The translations under genes and the position numbers were made by a program. This document shows, piece by piece, positions 17,323 to 25,500 of a stretch of 64,000 nucleotides of DNA (positions within the stretch are counted from its first letter, which is position 1; each line of letters starts with the position of its first letter). The notes beneath the pieces are model-generated. The model did no database searches. It was not told where the DNA came from and saw only the letters and a program-made list of their open reading frames with translations. The stretch covers positions 1 through 64,000 of the forward strand of contig NZ_PJIZ01000012.1 of assembly GCF_021596505.1 (NCBI RefSeq), read 5' to 3'. This DNA is from Nostoc sp. CMAA1605. GTDB lineage: Bacteria; Cyanobacteriota; Cyanobacteriia; Cyanobacteriales; Nostocaceae.

Positions 17323-19047
17323 ATGGTAGCAGTCACCGATAAAACTGAAAAACGGCTCACCATACAGACTGGAGAAATTGCGGAAGATACTACCACCATC
17401 CGTTCTCTAGATTGGGATCGCGATCGCTTTGATATTGAGTTCGGTTTACAAAACGGTACTACCTATAACTCATTTCTGATACGCGGTGAGCAAACAGCCT
17501 TAGTAGACACCTCCCACGAAAAGTTCCGTCAACTCTATTTTGATACTCTCACGGGTTTAATTAACCCCACTGATATAGATTATTTGATTGTGAGCCACAC
17601 CGAACCAGACCACAGTGGCTTAATTAAAGATTTATTACAGATGTCACCAGAAATTACAGTTGTGGCTTCTAAGGTCGCAATTCAATTTCTGGAAGACTTA
17701 GTACATCAACCATTTAAACGTAAGATTGTCAAAAATGGCGATCGCTTGGATTTAGGTAACGGTCACGAAATCGAATTTGTCATCGCCCCGAATTTACACT
17801 GGCCTGACACCATCTTTAGTTTCGACCACAAAACCCAAATTCTTTACACCTGCGATGCGTTTGGAATGCACTATTGTTCCGACAGCACCTTTGACGACGA
17901 TTTAAAAACCATTGAAGCAGATTTTCATTATTACTATGAATGCTTAATGGGGCCAAATGCGCGGTCGGTATTATCTGCACTCAAGCGGATGGGAGAATTA
18001 CCCGCAGTGAAAATGGTCGCCACTGGTCACGGGCCTTTGCTATTCCATAACGTGGAAGAATTAATTGGACGTTACCGCAAATGGAGTCAAACCCAAAACA
18101 AAGCCGAAAACACTATTGGGATATTTTACGTTTCTGAGTACGGTTATAGCGATCGCCTCGCCCAAAGCATTATCAATGGTATCAACAAAACAGGCGTAGC
18201 TGTGGAAGTCGTAGATTTGGGTTCAGGGATAGACTTACAAGAACTGCGCGAATTAGTGGGACGCTGTACCGGAATAGTGATTGGGATGCCACCGGTTTCT
18301 GGTAGTGGTAGTATTCAAGCTGCCCTAAGTACAGTTTTAGGTTCTGCTAAAGAAAAACAAGCCATCGGTATCTTTGAAACAGGCGGTGGCGATGATGAAC
18401 CAATAGATCCTTTACTGACTAAATTCCGCAACTTAGGTTTAGTCACAGTTTTTCCAGAAATTCGCATTAAACAAACACCCACGGAAACCACTTACAAGCA
18501 GTGTGAAGAAGCAGGGACAGACTTAGGTCAGTGGGTAACACGCGATCGCAGTATTAAGGCGATGAAATCCCTTGGCGCAGATTTAGATAAAGCCTTGGGC
18601 AGACTAAGCGGGGGACTATATATTATTACAGCCCAAAAAGGCGAAGTTTCCAGCGCGATGTTAGCATCTTGGGTAAGTCAAGCCAGCTTTAAACCAATAG
18701 GATTATCCATTGCCGTAGCTAAGGATAGAGCGATTGAATCACTAATGCAAGTAGGCGATCGCTTTGTCCTCAACGTTTTAGAAGAAGGCAACTATCAAAC
18801 CCTGATGCGCCACTTCTTAAAACGATTCGCCCCTGGTGCAGACCGTTTTGAAGGAATCAGAACCCAAAAAGCGGAAAATGGCACGCCCATCCTCGCTGAT
18901 GCTTTAGCTTATATGGAATGCGAAGTACAAAGCCGCATGGACTGCGGTGATCACTGGGCAGTATACAGCACCGTCTACGCAGGACGTGTATCTAAACTCG
19001 AAAGCTTGACAGCCGTTCACCACCGCAAAGTCGGAAACCACTATTAA
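17323..19047 (+). CDS. flv3: Flavodiiron protein Flv3
   Basis: This protein pairs with Flv1 to reduce oxygen to water at the acceptor side of photosystem I (Mehler-like reaction). The domains are a metallo-beta-lactamase-like diiron domain (about residues 30-260), a flavodoxin-like FMN domain (about 265-410) and the cyanobacterial NAD(P)H:flavin reductase-like C-terminal domain (about 430-574). The iron site is canonical, HTEPDH at residues 92-97, with further ligands in NLHWPD, CDAFG and TGHGP. This separates it from the Flv1 gene at 26486, which has lost several of these. The start ATG has AAGGAGA nine bases upstream. It is probably the vegetative-cell (A) form, which is inference. Confidence 0.92.
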   Translation: MVAVTDKTEKRLTIQTGEIAEDTTTIRSLDWDRDRFDIEFGLQNGTTYNSFLIRGEQTALVDTSHEKFRQLYFDTLTGLINPTDIDYLIVSHTEPDHSGLIKDLLQMSPEITVVASKVAIQFLEDLVHQPFKRKIVKNGDRLDLGNGHEIEFVIAPNLHWPDTIFSFDHKTQILYTCDAFGMHYCSDSTFDDDLKTIEADFHYYYECLMGPNARSVLSALKRMGELPAVKMVATGHGPLLFHNVEELIGRYRKWSQTQNKAENTIGIFYVSEYGYSDRLAQSIINGINKTGVAVEVVDLGSGIDLQELRELVGRCTGIVIGMPPVSGSGSIQAALSTVLGSAKEKQAIGIFETGGGDDEPIDPLLTKFRNLGLVTVFPEIRIKQTPTETTYKQCEEAGTDLGQWVTRDRSIKAMKSLGADLDKALGRLSGGLYIITAQKGEVSSAMLASWVSQASFKPIGLSIAVAKDRAIESLMQVGDRFVLNVLEEGNYQTLMRHFLKRFAPGADRFEGIRTQKAENGTPILADALAYMECEVQSRMDCGDHWAVYSTVYAGRVSKLESLTAVHHRKVGNHY

Positions 19048-19049
19048 AC

Positions 19050-19088
19050 CAATTCGCAATTCGCAATTCGCAATTCGCAATTCGCAAT
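19050..19088. repeat. Tandem heptamer AATTCGC
   Basis: Five copies of the 7-bp unit AATTCGC begin three bases after the flv3 stop codon. It is an STRR-type array of a different sequence class from the CCCCAGT arrays. Confidence 0.9.
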
Positions 19089-19210
19089 GGACTAACGTCC
19101 CGCTACGCTAACGCAATTACGTGTTGTAACGGGGATTTAGACCCCGCCACAGCACTTGCGGTTTGATAGAAGCCGAGGACTTAAACCCTACACTTTGTTA
19201 AAAAACAAGT

Positions 19211-19265
19211 TTGTAGTAAGGACTTTAGTCCTTAGAAACATCAGGACTAAAGTCCTTACTACGAA
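19211..19265. repeat. Palindromic repeat, family GTAGTAAGGACTTTAGTCC, copy 1
   Basis: A 55-bp inverted repeat whose arms are GTAGTAAGGACTTTAGTCCT and its near-perfect complement, around a short centre (TAGAAACATC). Each arm is itself a smaller palindrome (AAGGACTTTAGTCCTT). Related copies lie at 41239-41291 and, as a half copy, 36615-36640. Confidence 0.8.
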
Positions 19266-19272
19266 CCTTAAA

Positions 19273-19434
19273 TTACTGCATCAAAATTTGTCGAGTCAAA
19301 ATACTCATCACTTCACCTGGATTTTCCGTTGGTAGCAATGGACTCCAATCACAGACATTAGCATAGCCAAGCATATGCAAGTGGTGAATTGTACTGTTGA
19401 CGGCTTTGGGCGAACCAATCAGTAAATGTTTCAT
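19273..19434 (-). CDS. Small hypothetical protein, 53 residues
   Basis: The protein starts MKHLLIGSPKAVNSTIHHLH and ends MSILTRQILMQ. I believe similar short proteins are common in filamentous cyanobacteria, with no known function. A longer frame opens at 19596 (107 residues), but its first part is encoded by a HIP1 hairpin (19561-19608) and looks non-genic. The ATG at 19434 has AGAGAA five bases upstream, so I prefer it. The KAVxxTIxxLHxLGYA pattern suggests an amphipathic helix. Function not assigned. Confidence 0.55.
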   Translation of the reverse strand: MKHLLIGSPKAVNSTIHHLHMLGYANVCDWSPLLPTENPGEVMSILTRQILMQ

Positions 19435-19560
19435 CGGTTCTCTTTGGGGAAATAGCTGTTGTGGTAATTGATTGCTGCTTGGGAAGCTTACATCTTTATG
19501 GAATTGGGCAAATTTTGTTAAATATGCGAACATAGCAGTTAAACTCCAGTTTGGGTTTTG

Positions 19561-19608
19561 ATAAAAGCGATCGCTGTCTTCTTGCCGGAATTGCACGATC
19601 GCTTTTAT
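19561..19608. repeat. HIP1-containing hairpin 1
   Basis: Inverted repeat with 13-bp arms ATAAAAGCGATCG/CGATCGCTTTTAT and a 22-nt loop. It is followed directly by a second, related hairpin at 19622-19675, with the loops also similar (CTGTCTTCT/CTGTTTTCT). Confidence 0.85.
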
Positions 19609-19621
19609 TCTGTTTGGGTTT

Positions 19622-19675
19622 TAAATAAAGGCGATCGCTGTTTTCTGAGTGGAATGTGGCGATCGCCTTTATTTA
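19622..19675. repeat. HIP1-containing hairpin 2
   Basis: Perfect 17-bp arms TAAATAAAGGCGATCGC/GCGATCGCCTTTATTTA with a 20-nt loop. Compared with hairpin 1, both arms carry matching changes (an A-T pair replaced by G-C next to the HIP1 core), so pairing is retained. Confidence 0.88.
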
Positions 19676-19888
19676 TGTCTTAATATTAAAGTGTAATTTT
19701 ATACTTGTCAATACATAAAGTGAGATTTTTTTGAGAAAATTTTAAGTTTTGATAGAGCGAAATAGTATTATTTCTTAATAGAATAAAACGGGATAATTTT
19801 CTGTATTAAATCATGAATATTTCTTGTTAATGCGTAGGTAAAACCTGATATAATGAATCACAAATAATCAACATATTGTTATATTTTC
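19676..19888. other. AT-rich upstream region of the split Rpn-type gene
   Basis: There is no gene here. The stretch is AT-rich and probably holds the promoter of the gene starting at 19889. I see no recognisable site. Confidence 0.4.
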
Positions 19889-20069
19889 GTGAAACGTGAC
19901 TCTATTTATTACCAAATTTTCAAACGATTTCCAGCGTTAATATTTGAACTCGTTGATAACCGCCCCGCACAGGCGCAAAACTATCGATTTGAATCAGTCG
20001 AAGTCAAAGAAACCGCCTTTCGCATTGATGGTGTTTTCTTACCACCAGAAGACGCAACACCCAAAGTTA
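19889..20069 (+). pseudogene. Rpn-family nuclease/transposase-like gene, 5' part (split by IS630)
   Basis: N-terminal part of a PD-(D/E)XK Rpn/DUF2887-type protein, beginning at GTG with KRDSIYYQIFKRFPAL and running to EDATPKV, where an IS630 element interrupts it. Removing the element and one TA target copy joins PKVI to FFAEVQFQKD in frame, giving one open frame of 286 codons (19889-20069 plus 21103-21779). FAEVQFQ carries the nuclease core EVQ. Family members promote recombination or are transposase-associated; this copy is presently broken. Confidence 0.85.
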
Positions 20070-20078
20070 TAGCCTTTC

Positions 20079-20681
20079 TCAGTCTAGTGAAGTACAATAA
20101 CAACAATGAGTAAACCAATTAAAAATATCATCTAAAGAGACTTGGCTAAAAGCAGTTTCAATTGCTATTACTAAATCTGGATAACTCCTAGCACCGATAG
20201 AACGGAGTGCATTCTTAATCTTTGACCAACAATTTTCAATGGGTGAAAAATCAGGAGAATACGGTGGTAAATAAATCAACTTAGCTCCAGCAGATTCGAT
20301 GAGTTTTTCAATATCCCCACCTTTATGAATTGAGCAATTGTCCATGATTACATAATCACCTTTCTTCAGTTTCGGAACTAGTTTTTGCGAAATATAAGCC
20401 TCAAATGTTAGACCATCAGTCGCTCCTAAAATACTGTATTGGCTAACGACTCCTCTCAAACCAATTGCACCAATTATCGAGACATTTTTACTACGTTTTT
20501 GCGGTCTTTGACCATGCGCTCTTTCACCTTTTTTGGCACGAGCAGACTGTCTGTCCAAAGATAGATTCGCTCCGGCTTCATCTAGAAATATCAGCTTTTG
20601 GGCTGGTATTCCTCGTATTTGTAGCCAAAACTGTAATCTTAACGCTTGAACTCTTGGAGTATCTTTTTCTGCGGCGTGCAA
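20079..20681 (-). CDS. IS630 transposase, second frame (DDE catalytic domain)
   Basis: Catalytic half of the transposase, with the DDE triad visible: LIFLDEAG, VIMDNCSIHKG and the SPDFSPIENCW glutamate. The frame opens at a TTG just after a run of nine A residues (minus strand), and lies +1 relative to the first frame. It is therefore probably produced by programmed frameshifting at the A9 run, as a fusion with the upstream frame, and not on its own. About 330-345 residues in the fusion fits the family. Confidence 0.85.
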   Translation of the reverse strand: MHAAEKDTPRVQALRLQFWLQIRGIPAQKLIFLDEAGANLSLDRQSARAKKGERAHGQRPQKRSKNVSIIGAIGLRGVVSQYSILGATDGLTFEAYISQKLVPKLKKGDYVIMDNCSIHKGGDIEKLIESAGAKLIYLPPYSPDFSPIENCWSKIKNALRSIGARSYPDLVIAIETAFSQVSLDDIFNWFTHCCYCTSLD

Positions 20682-21033
20682 TGTTTTTTTTTAAGCTAAT
20701 TTCCATCCTCTTTAACATTCTGTCTACTGTCGAAATCCCAATGGTTATTCCTGTTTTTTGTTTGAGTAGCTCCCGAATTTCTGATAAAGTGGCATCATTT
20801 TTGGCTTCTACTATTTCCTGAAGCACATTCAATTGCTGAGAGTTTAGCTTTGGTGGCGTTTGTTGTGTTCTGACTTTCGGTGCGATATTTCCTGTTTCTC
20901 TATACTGTTTCAGTAATTTCTCTATAAATCCTAAAGTTACACCAAATCTTTCTGCTAACTGTCGTTGTGATATTCCATCTTTTAAATATGTATCCAGTAT
21001 CTTTTGACGCAAATCGAGGGAATATGCTTTCAT
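20578..21033 (-). CDS. IS630 transposase, first frame (DNA-binding helix-turn-helix)
   Basis: N-terminal half of the transposase, starting MKAYSLDLRQKILDTYLKDG with the helix-turn-helix ISQRQLAERFGVTLGFIEKL that binds the terminal inverted repeats, and a second winged region (TLSEIRELLKQKTGITIGIS). It overlaps the second frame by about 100 bp. Past the A9 run it continues only as out-of-frame sequence to its stop, so its useful part ends near LKRMEISLKK. Confidence 0.85.
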   Translation of the reverse strand: MKAYSLDLRQKILDTYLKDGISQRQLAERFGVTLGFIEKLLKQYRETGNIAPKVRTQQTPPKLNSQQLNVLQEIVEAKNDATLSEIRELLKQKTGITIGISTVDRMLKRMEISLKKNIARRRKRYSKSSSVKITVLATNTRNTSPKADISR

Positions 21034-21100
21034 TTTTACCCTAGACTAGTATGTACAGCTTTATTTGCTCAATTGTACTTCAGCAGACTGGGAAAGGCTA

Positions 21101-21779
21101 TATATTTTTTGCTGAAGTGCAATTTCAGAAAGACGAAAGTCTTTATCATCGCTTTTTTACCGAGTCGCTCACCTATTTGTACCGCAATCAATCTCAATAC
21201 GATGATTGGTACTGTGTAGTAATATTTCCATCACGGAGTTTAGAACCAAGCGATAAAAGAACTCATCGCATATTTTTAAATAGCGACCAAGTGCAACGCA
21301 TTTATTTAGACGAGTTAGGGAATTCTGATACTCTGCCAATCAGCATCAACTTAATGCAGTTGACAACCGCATCCTCTGAAACAATGGCAGAGCAAGCCAA
21401 GCAACTAATTCAACGGGTAAAATTAGAAGAAACAGGCACACTGCCGAAAACCGAAATCATCGAAATCATTACAACAATTGCTGTGTACAAGTTTTCATCT
21501 TTAAGTAGGGAGGAAGTAGAAGCTATGCTGGGAATCACTTTAGAGGAAACAAGAGTATATCAGGAAGCCAAAGCTGAAGGATTAGAACAAGGACTAGAAC
21601 AAGGTCGAGAACAAGGATTAGAACAAGGTCGAAAACAAGGTTTAGAACAAGGTCTAGAACAACGAGAAGCTGAACTGTTGAGAGTTGCTGTCCCACTGTT
21701 ACTAAAAACTGGGATGAGTGTAGAACAGATTGCTCAACAATTTAATATTGCTGTGGAATCTGTGGAGAAGTACAGGTAA
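21101..21779 (+). pseudogene. Rpn-family nuclease/transposase-like gene, 3' part (split by IS630)
   Basis: Remainder of the gene that starts at 19889. It resumes with FFAEVQFQKDESLYHRFF (nuclease core) and continues through HRIFLNSDQVQRIYLDELG and the SREEVEAMLG region. It ends in a repeated EGLEQGLEQGREQGLEQG tract (about 21570-21665), a coiled, charge-rich tail typical of this family. The tail is encoded by short imperfect tandem repeats. The frame after the insertion has no further damage. Confidence 0.85.
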
Positions 21780-21964
21780 AGTATAACCTTGATGAGTTAT
21801 GGCGATCGCACTTCATTTTACCCGAACTAGCAAAGACTCGTTCTCTACAATTGACTAGACGACAGTTAGGAGCGATCGCCATCACATTTGGCGTATAAGT
21901 AATATCACCACTAGAATATATACAGACAAATTTTGACGTTATTTAGCTTATTTATAGTGGATTT
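21780..21964. other. Intergenic region before the NACHT locus
   Basis: This stretch contains two HIP1 octamers about 75 bp apart as the ends of an inverted repeat (ATGGCGATCGC near 21798, GCGATCGCCAT near 21872). The promoter of the NACHT locus should lie between about 21890 and 21960. Confidence 0.45.
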
Positions 21965-22435
21965 ATGACAATTGATAGCTTGTTGATTGCTGTGGCTACG
22001 ATACTTGCGACCAAAGCTGTAGAAAAAATCGGCGAAAATATTGGTGATGCTACCTGGACAACAGTTCCAGAAAAATTACAAAATGCTGCACAAAGCTTGA
22101 AAAAATTATTGTTTGGTCATAAAAATAAGTTACCCTCGCTTACCAATGCTATTGAAGGGAATGAACTACAGAGATTAGATTACGGTCAAGCAGTGTTAGA
22201 ACTGAAACAAGCAGCACAAGAGCCAGCAATTGCTAAAGCTGTTGAGGCTGTAGAAAAAGCAGTTAATAATGACAAGTCTGAGGCTGCTGAGGAAATTAAA
22301 AAGTTAGCAGATGAAATCAAGTCTCATCCGTCAGTTGTAAATAACTTTGCGAAGTTAGCAGAGAACCTTACTGTAAAGGAAGGTGGAATTGCTGGTCAAT
22401 CAATCACTATTGGGACAGTAATTAATAACAACTGA
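21965..22435 (+). CDS. N-terminal helical module of the NACHT locus (ends at an in-frame TGA)
   Basis: A 156-residue protein of unknown function that is probably the amino-terminal part of the downstream NACHT protein. It begins MTIDSLLIAVATILATKAVE (a hydrophobic first helix), continues as charged helices (LDYGQAVLELKQAAQ and DEIKSHPSVVNNFAKLAE) and ends in the small beta-like GIAGQSITIGTVINNN. In my recollection, cyanobacterial NACHT proteins often carry this kind of helical N-terminus followed by an IGT-N motif. The stop TGA at 22433-22435 is in exactly the same frame as the NACHT frame. The helical part could be a membrane- or partner-binding effector module. Confidence 0.7.
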   Translation: MTIDSLLIAVATILATKAVEKIGENIGDATWTTVPEKLQNAAQSLKKLLFGHKNKLPSLTNAIEGNELQRLDYGQAVLELKQAAQEPAIAKAVEAVEKAVNNDKSEAAEEIKKLADEIKSHPSVVNNFAKLAENLTVKEGGIAGQSITIGTVINNN

Positions 22436-22540
22436 CTAAAGTCGTCTCCAGGGGAGGAGGGGACAAAGTTAACTCCCGATGACTGGCGTGAAATTTGTCG
22501 TGAAATAATTGCAGAACGGCGCAAGCTGACAACAAATCCT

Positions 22541-25500
22541 TTGACATCAACTGAAGGTGTTGCACTGCAAGTTGATGATGTCTACGTACCACTGGGATTA
22601 GTTGAGCGTAAAAAACAGCCAAAGCCTCAAGGTGATATTTCTCCAGAACAGGGTTCAGAACTGTATAAGGAGACGGAAATCACCAAAACATTTCAGCATG
22701 ATGCTTTTTTAGAAGAAGTTCTCAAACAGCAGAACACGCCGAAAAGTCAGGGTAGACGAATTGCAATTATTGGTGAACCAGGCGCAGGAAAAACAACACT
22801 ATTACAGCAGATTGCTAATTGGGTGTTTTGTGAGATTACCCAGTCGATTGTGATTTGGGTATCTTTAGCAGATTTACAAGAACAAAAATTAGAGGAATAT
22901 CTGTTAGGGACTTGGCTAACTGCTGCTGTGAGGAAAAAAGGGAAAGCTGAACCTACTCAGCAACAGAAAGATGATTTGATTGCTTTATTTAATCAAAAAA
23001 ATGTTTGGCTGCTGCTAGATGGATTAGATGAAATGTCCGCAGCTTCAGGTAATCCGCTAACAGAAATTTCACGACAATTTCGGAAATCAGGTTTTATTTC
23101 TCAAGCGCGAATCTTGCTTACTTGTCGAGTTAATTTGTGGGATGGTGGCATTAATGCACTTGATAATTTTGATATTTATCGCACTTTAGATTTTTCTTAT
23201 CCAGGACAGGTAGAGAGATTTATTCACAAATGGTTTGTTACTAATCCAGAAAAAGGCGAGGATTTATGCACTGCGTTGAAAGAATCAGGTAAAGAACGGA
23301 TTCAGGATTTAGTAAAAAATCCTCTGCGTTTGACACTATTGTGTTTGAATTGGCAATCAGGAGATGGCAAATTACCGGATACCCAAGCGGGACTTTATCA
23401 GCAATTTGTTGATGACTTTTACAAGTGGAAAAAAGAGGAATTTGCTCTAAATTATAACCAGCGTCAGCAACTCAATATCAAATTAGGTGAATTAGCGAAA
23501 ACAGCCATAGATAAAGAAAGAACGCGGTTTCGCTTGCGTCAAGAGTTTGTTAGTCAGTTTTTAGGTGATGCTGAGGATGAAAATTCATTATTTAAATTAT
23601 CACTAAATCGGGGCTGGCTCAACTGTGTTGGTATAGATACAAATAGAAAACCTGTTTATGCTTTCTTTCATGCCTCATTTCAAGAGTATTTTGCTGCTAC
23701 GGCAATTGATGACTATCATTTCTTTCTTAACCACGTTCCTAAAAATCCCACTCAAGGAACTTATCGCATCTTTGAACCGCAATGGAAGCAAACAATATTA
23801 CTTTGGTTAGGACGACCAGAAGACAATTTAAAACAGCAAAAGCAACAGTTTATCGATGCTTTAGTCAACTTTCAAGATGTATGTGGTAAATTTGTGGCAT
23901 TTGTAGGCAAAGGTTTTTATGAATATCGAGCTTACTTTTTAGCAGCAGCAGGAATTGTTGAGTTTAAAGATTATTCAAAAGCAAAGGAAATCGTCACACA
24001 AATCTTTAAGTGGACAATTAATAGCGAAGGTTTAATTCAAGAGGAAGCTAAATCAGCACTGCAACAAACAGACCGCATAAAAGCGATCGCCGCTTTGGTG
24101 CAAATGCTGCAATCAAAAGATGTGGATTACTCCACCCGTGAACAGGCAGCAGAAAGCTTAGAGGAAATCGGCACAGGCAATCCAGATGCGATCGCTGCGT
24201 TGAAGCAACTACTGCATTCAAAAGATGTAGATAAGGACACACGTAGGTTGGCAGCATATAGCTTAAGGGAAATCGACCCAGGCAATCCAGATGAGATCGC
24301 CGCTTTGGTGCAACTGCTGCGATCAAAAGATGTGGATTACTTCACCCGTGAACAGACAGCAGAAAGCTTAGAGAAAATCGGCACAGGAAATCCAGATAAG
24401 ATCGCCGCTTTGGTGCAACTACTGCAATCAAAAGATGTATCTGACTACACCCATATGCGGGCGGCAGAAAGCTTAGGGAAAATCGGCACAAGAAATCCAG
24501 ATGAGATCGCCGCTTTGGTGCAACTGCTGCAATCAAAAGATGTGGGTGAGGAAACCCGTAGGCTGGCAGCATCAAGCTTAGAGGAAATCGACCCAGGAAA
24601 TCCAGATGTGATCGCCGCTTTGGTACAACTGCTGCAATCAAAAGATGTGGGTCAGGAAACCCGTTGGCTGGCAGCAGAAAGCTTAGGGGAAATCGACCCA
24701 GGAAATCAAGATGCGATCACCGCTTTGGTACAACTGCTGCAATCAAAAGATGTGGATAACCCCATCCGTTGGCAGGCAGCACATAGCTTAGGGGAAATCG
24801 GCAGAGGAAATCAAGATGCGATCACCGCTTTGGTACAACTGCTGCAATCAAAAGATGTGTCTGACTACATCCGTAGACAGGGAGCAGAAAGCTTAGGGGA
24901 AATTGACCCAGGCAATCAAGATGCGATCACCGCTTTGGTACAACTGCTGCAATCAAAAGATGTGTCTGACTACATTCGTAGACAGGGAGCAGAAAGCTTA
25001 GGGAAAATCGGCACAGGAAATCAAGATGCGATCGCCGCTTTGGTGCAACTGCTGCAATCAAAGGATGTGGATGACTACACCCGTAAGCAGGTAGCAGAAA
25101 GCTTAGGGAAAATCGGCACAGGAAATCAAGATGCGATAAAAGCATTGGTAGGACTGCTGCAATCCTCTGATGTGGATGAATACACCCGTAGGCAGGCAGT
25201 AGATAGTTTAGGGAAAGTTATACAAGACAATCAGCATCGGTCTTTAGTTATCGCAGGTTTAAAGGATTATTTGCAATTTGCTAATCACTACAATGTCATC
25301 TGGAAATGTTCTCAGAATATGCCTTACCCCGATTTCTACCAAGCTTGGCATCAAGGAAACGCTGAAACAATCCTTATTAACTATCTTGACTTACTCCAAA
25401 ACTTGCAAACTGCAATTAACAATGACACTCAACTTAGCCAAAACATTCACTTAATTTGTATCGACACGAGTAAATTCATCGCACCAGATAACCCAGCCAG

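Larger units (their letters stand above)
20070..21100 (-). mobile_element. IS630-family insertion sequence (1031 bp)
   Basis: The terminal inverted repeats begin TAGCCTTTCTCAGTCTAGTG on the left and, reverse-complemented, TAGCCTTTCCCAGTCTGCTG on the right; similarity continues through GAAGTACAAT. A TA target duplication flanks it (20068-20069 and 21101-21102), as for IS630/Tc1-mariner elements. It carries two overlapping transposase frames on the minus strand and interrupts an Rpn-type gene. The short arms with few mismatches and the cleanly reversible target site suggest a recent insertion. Confidence 0.93.

Noticed and set aside
20465..20821. Plus-strand frame across the IS630 element
   Set aside because: It is opposite the transposase frames, which carry a full DDE triad; there are no protein features of its own.
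24083..25237. Direct repeats suggesting a CRISPR or satellite
   Set aside because: A constant 105-bp period with continuous coding in frame and HEAT-unit sequence shows it is a protein repeat; no cas genes are present.
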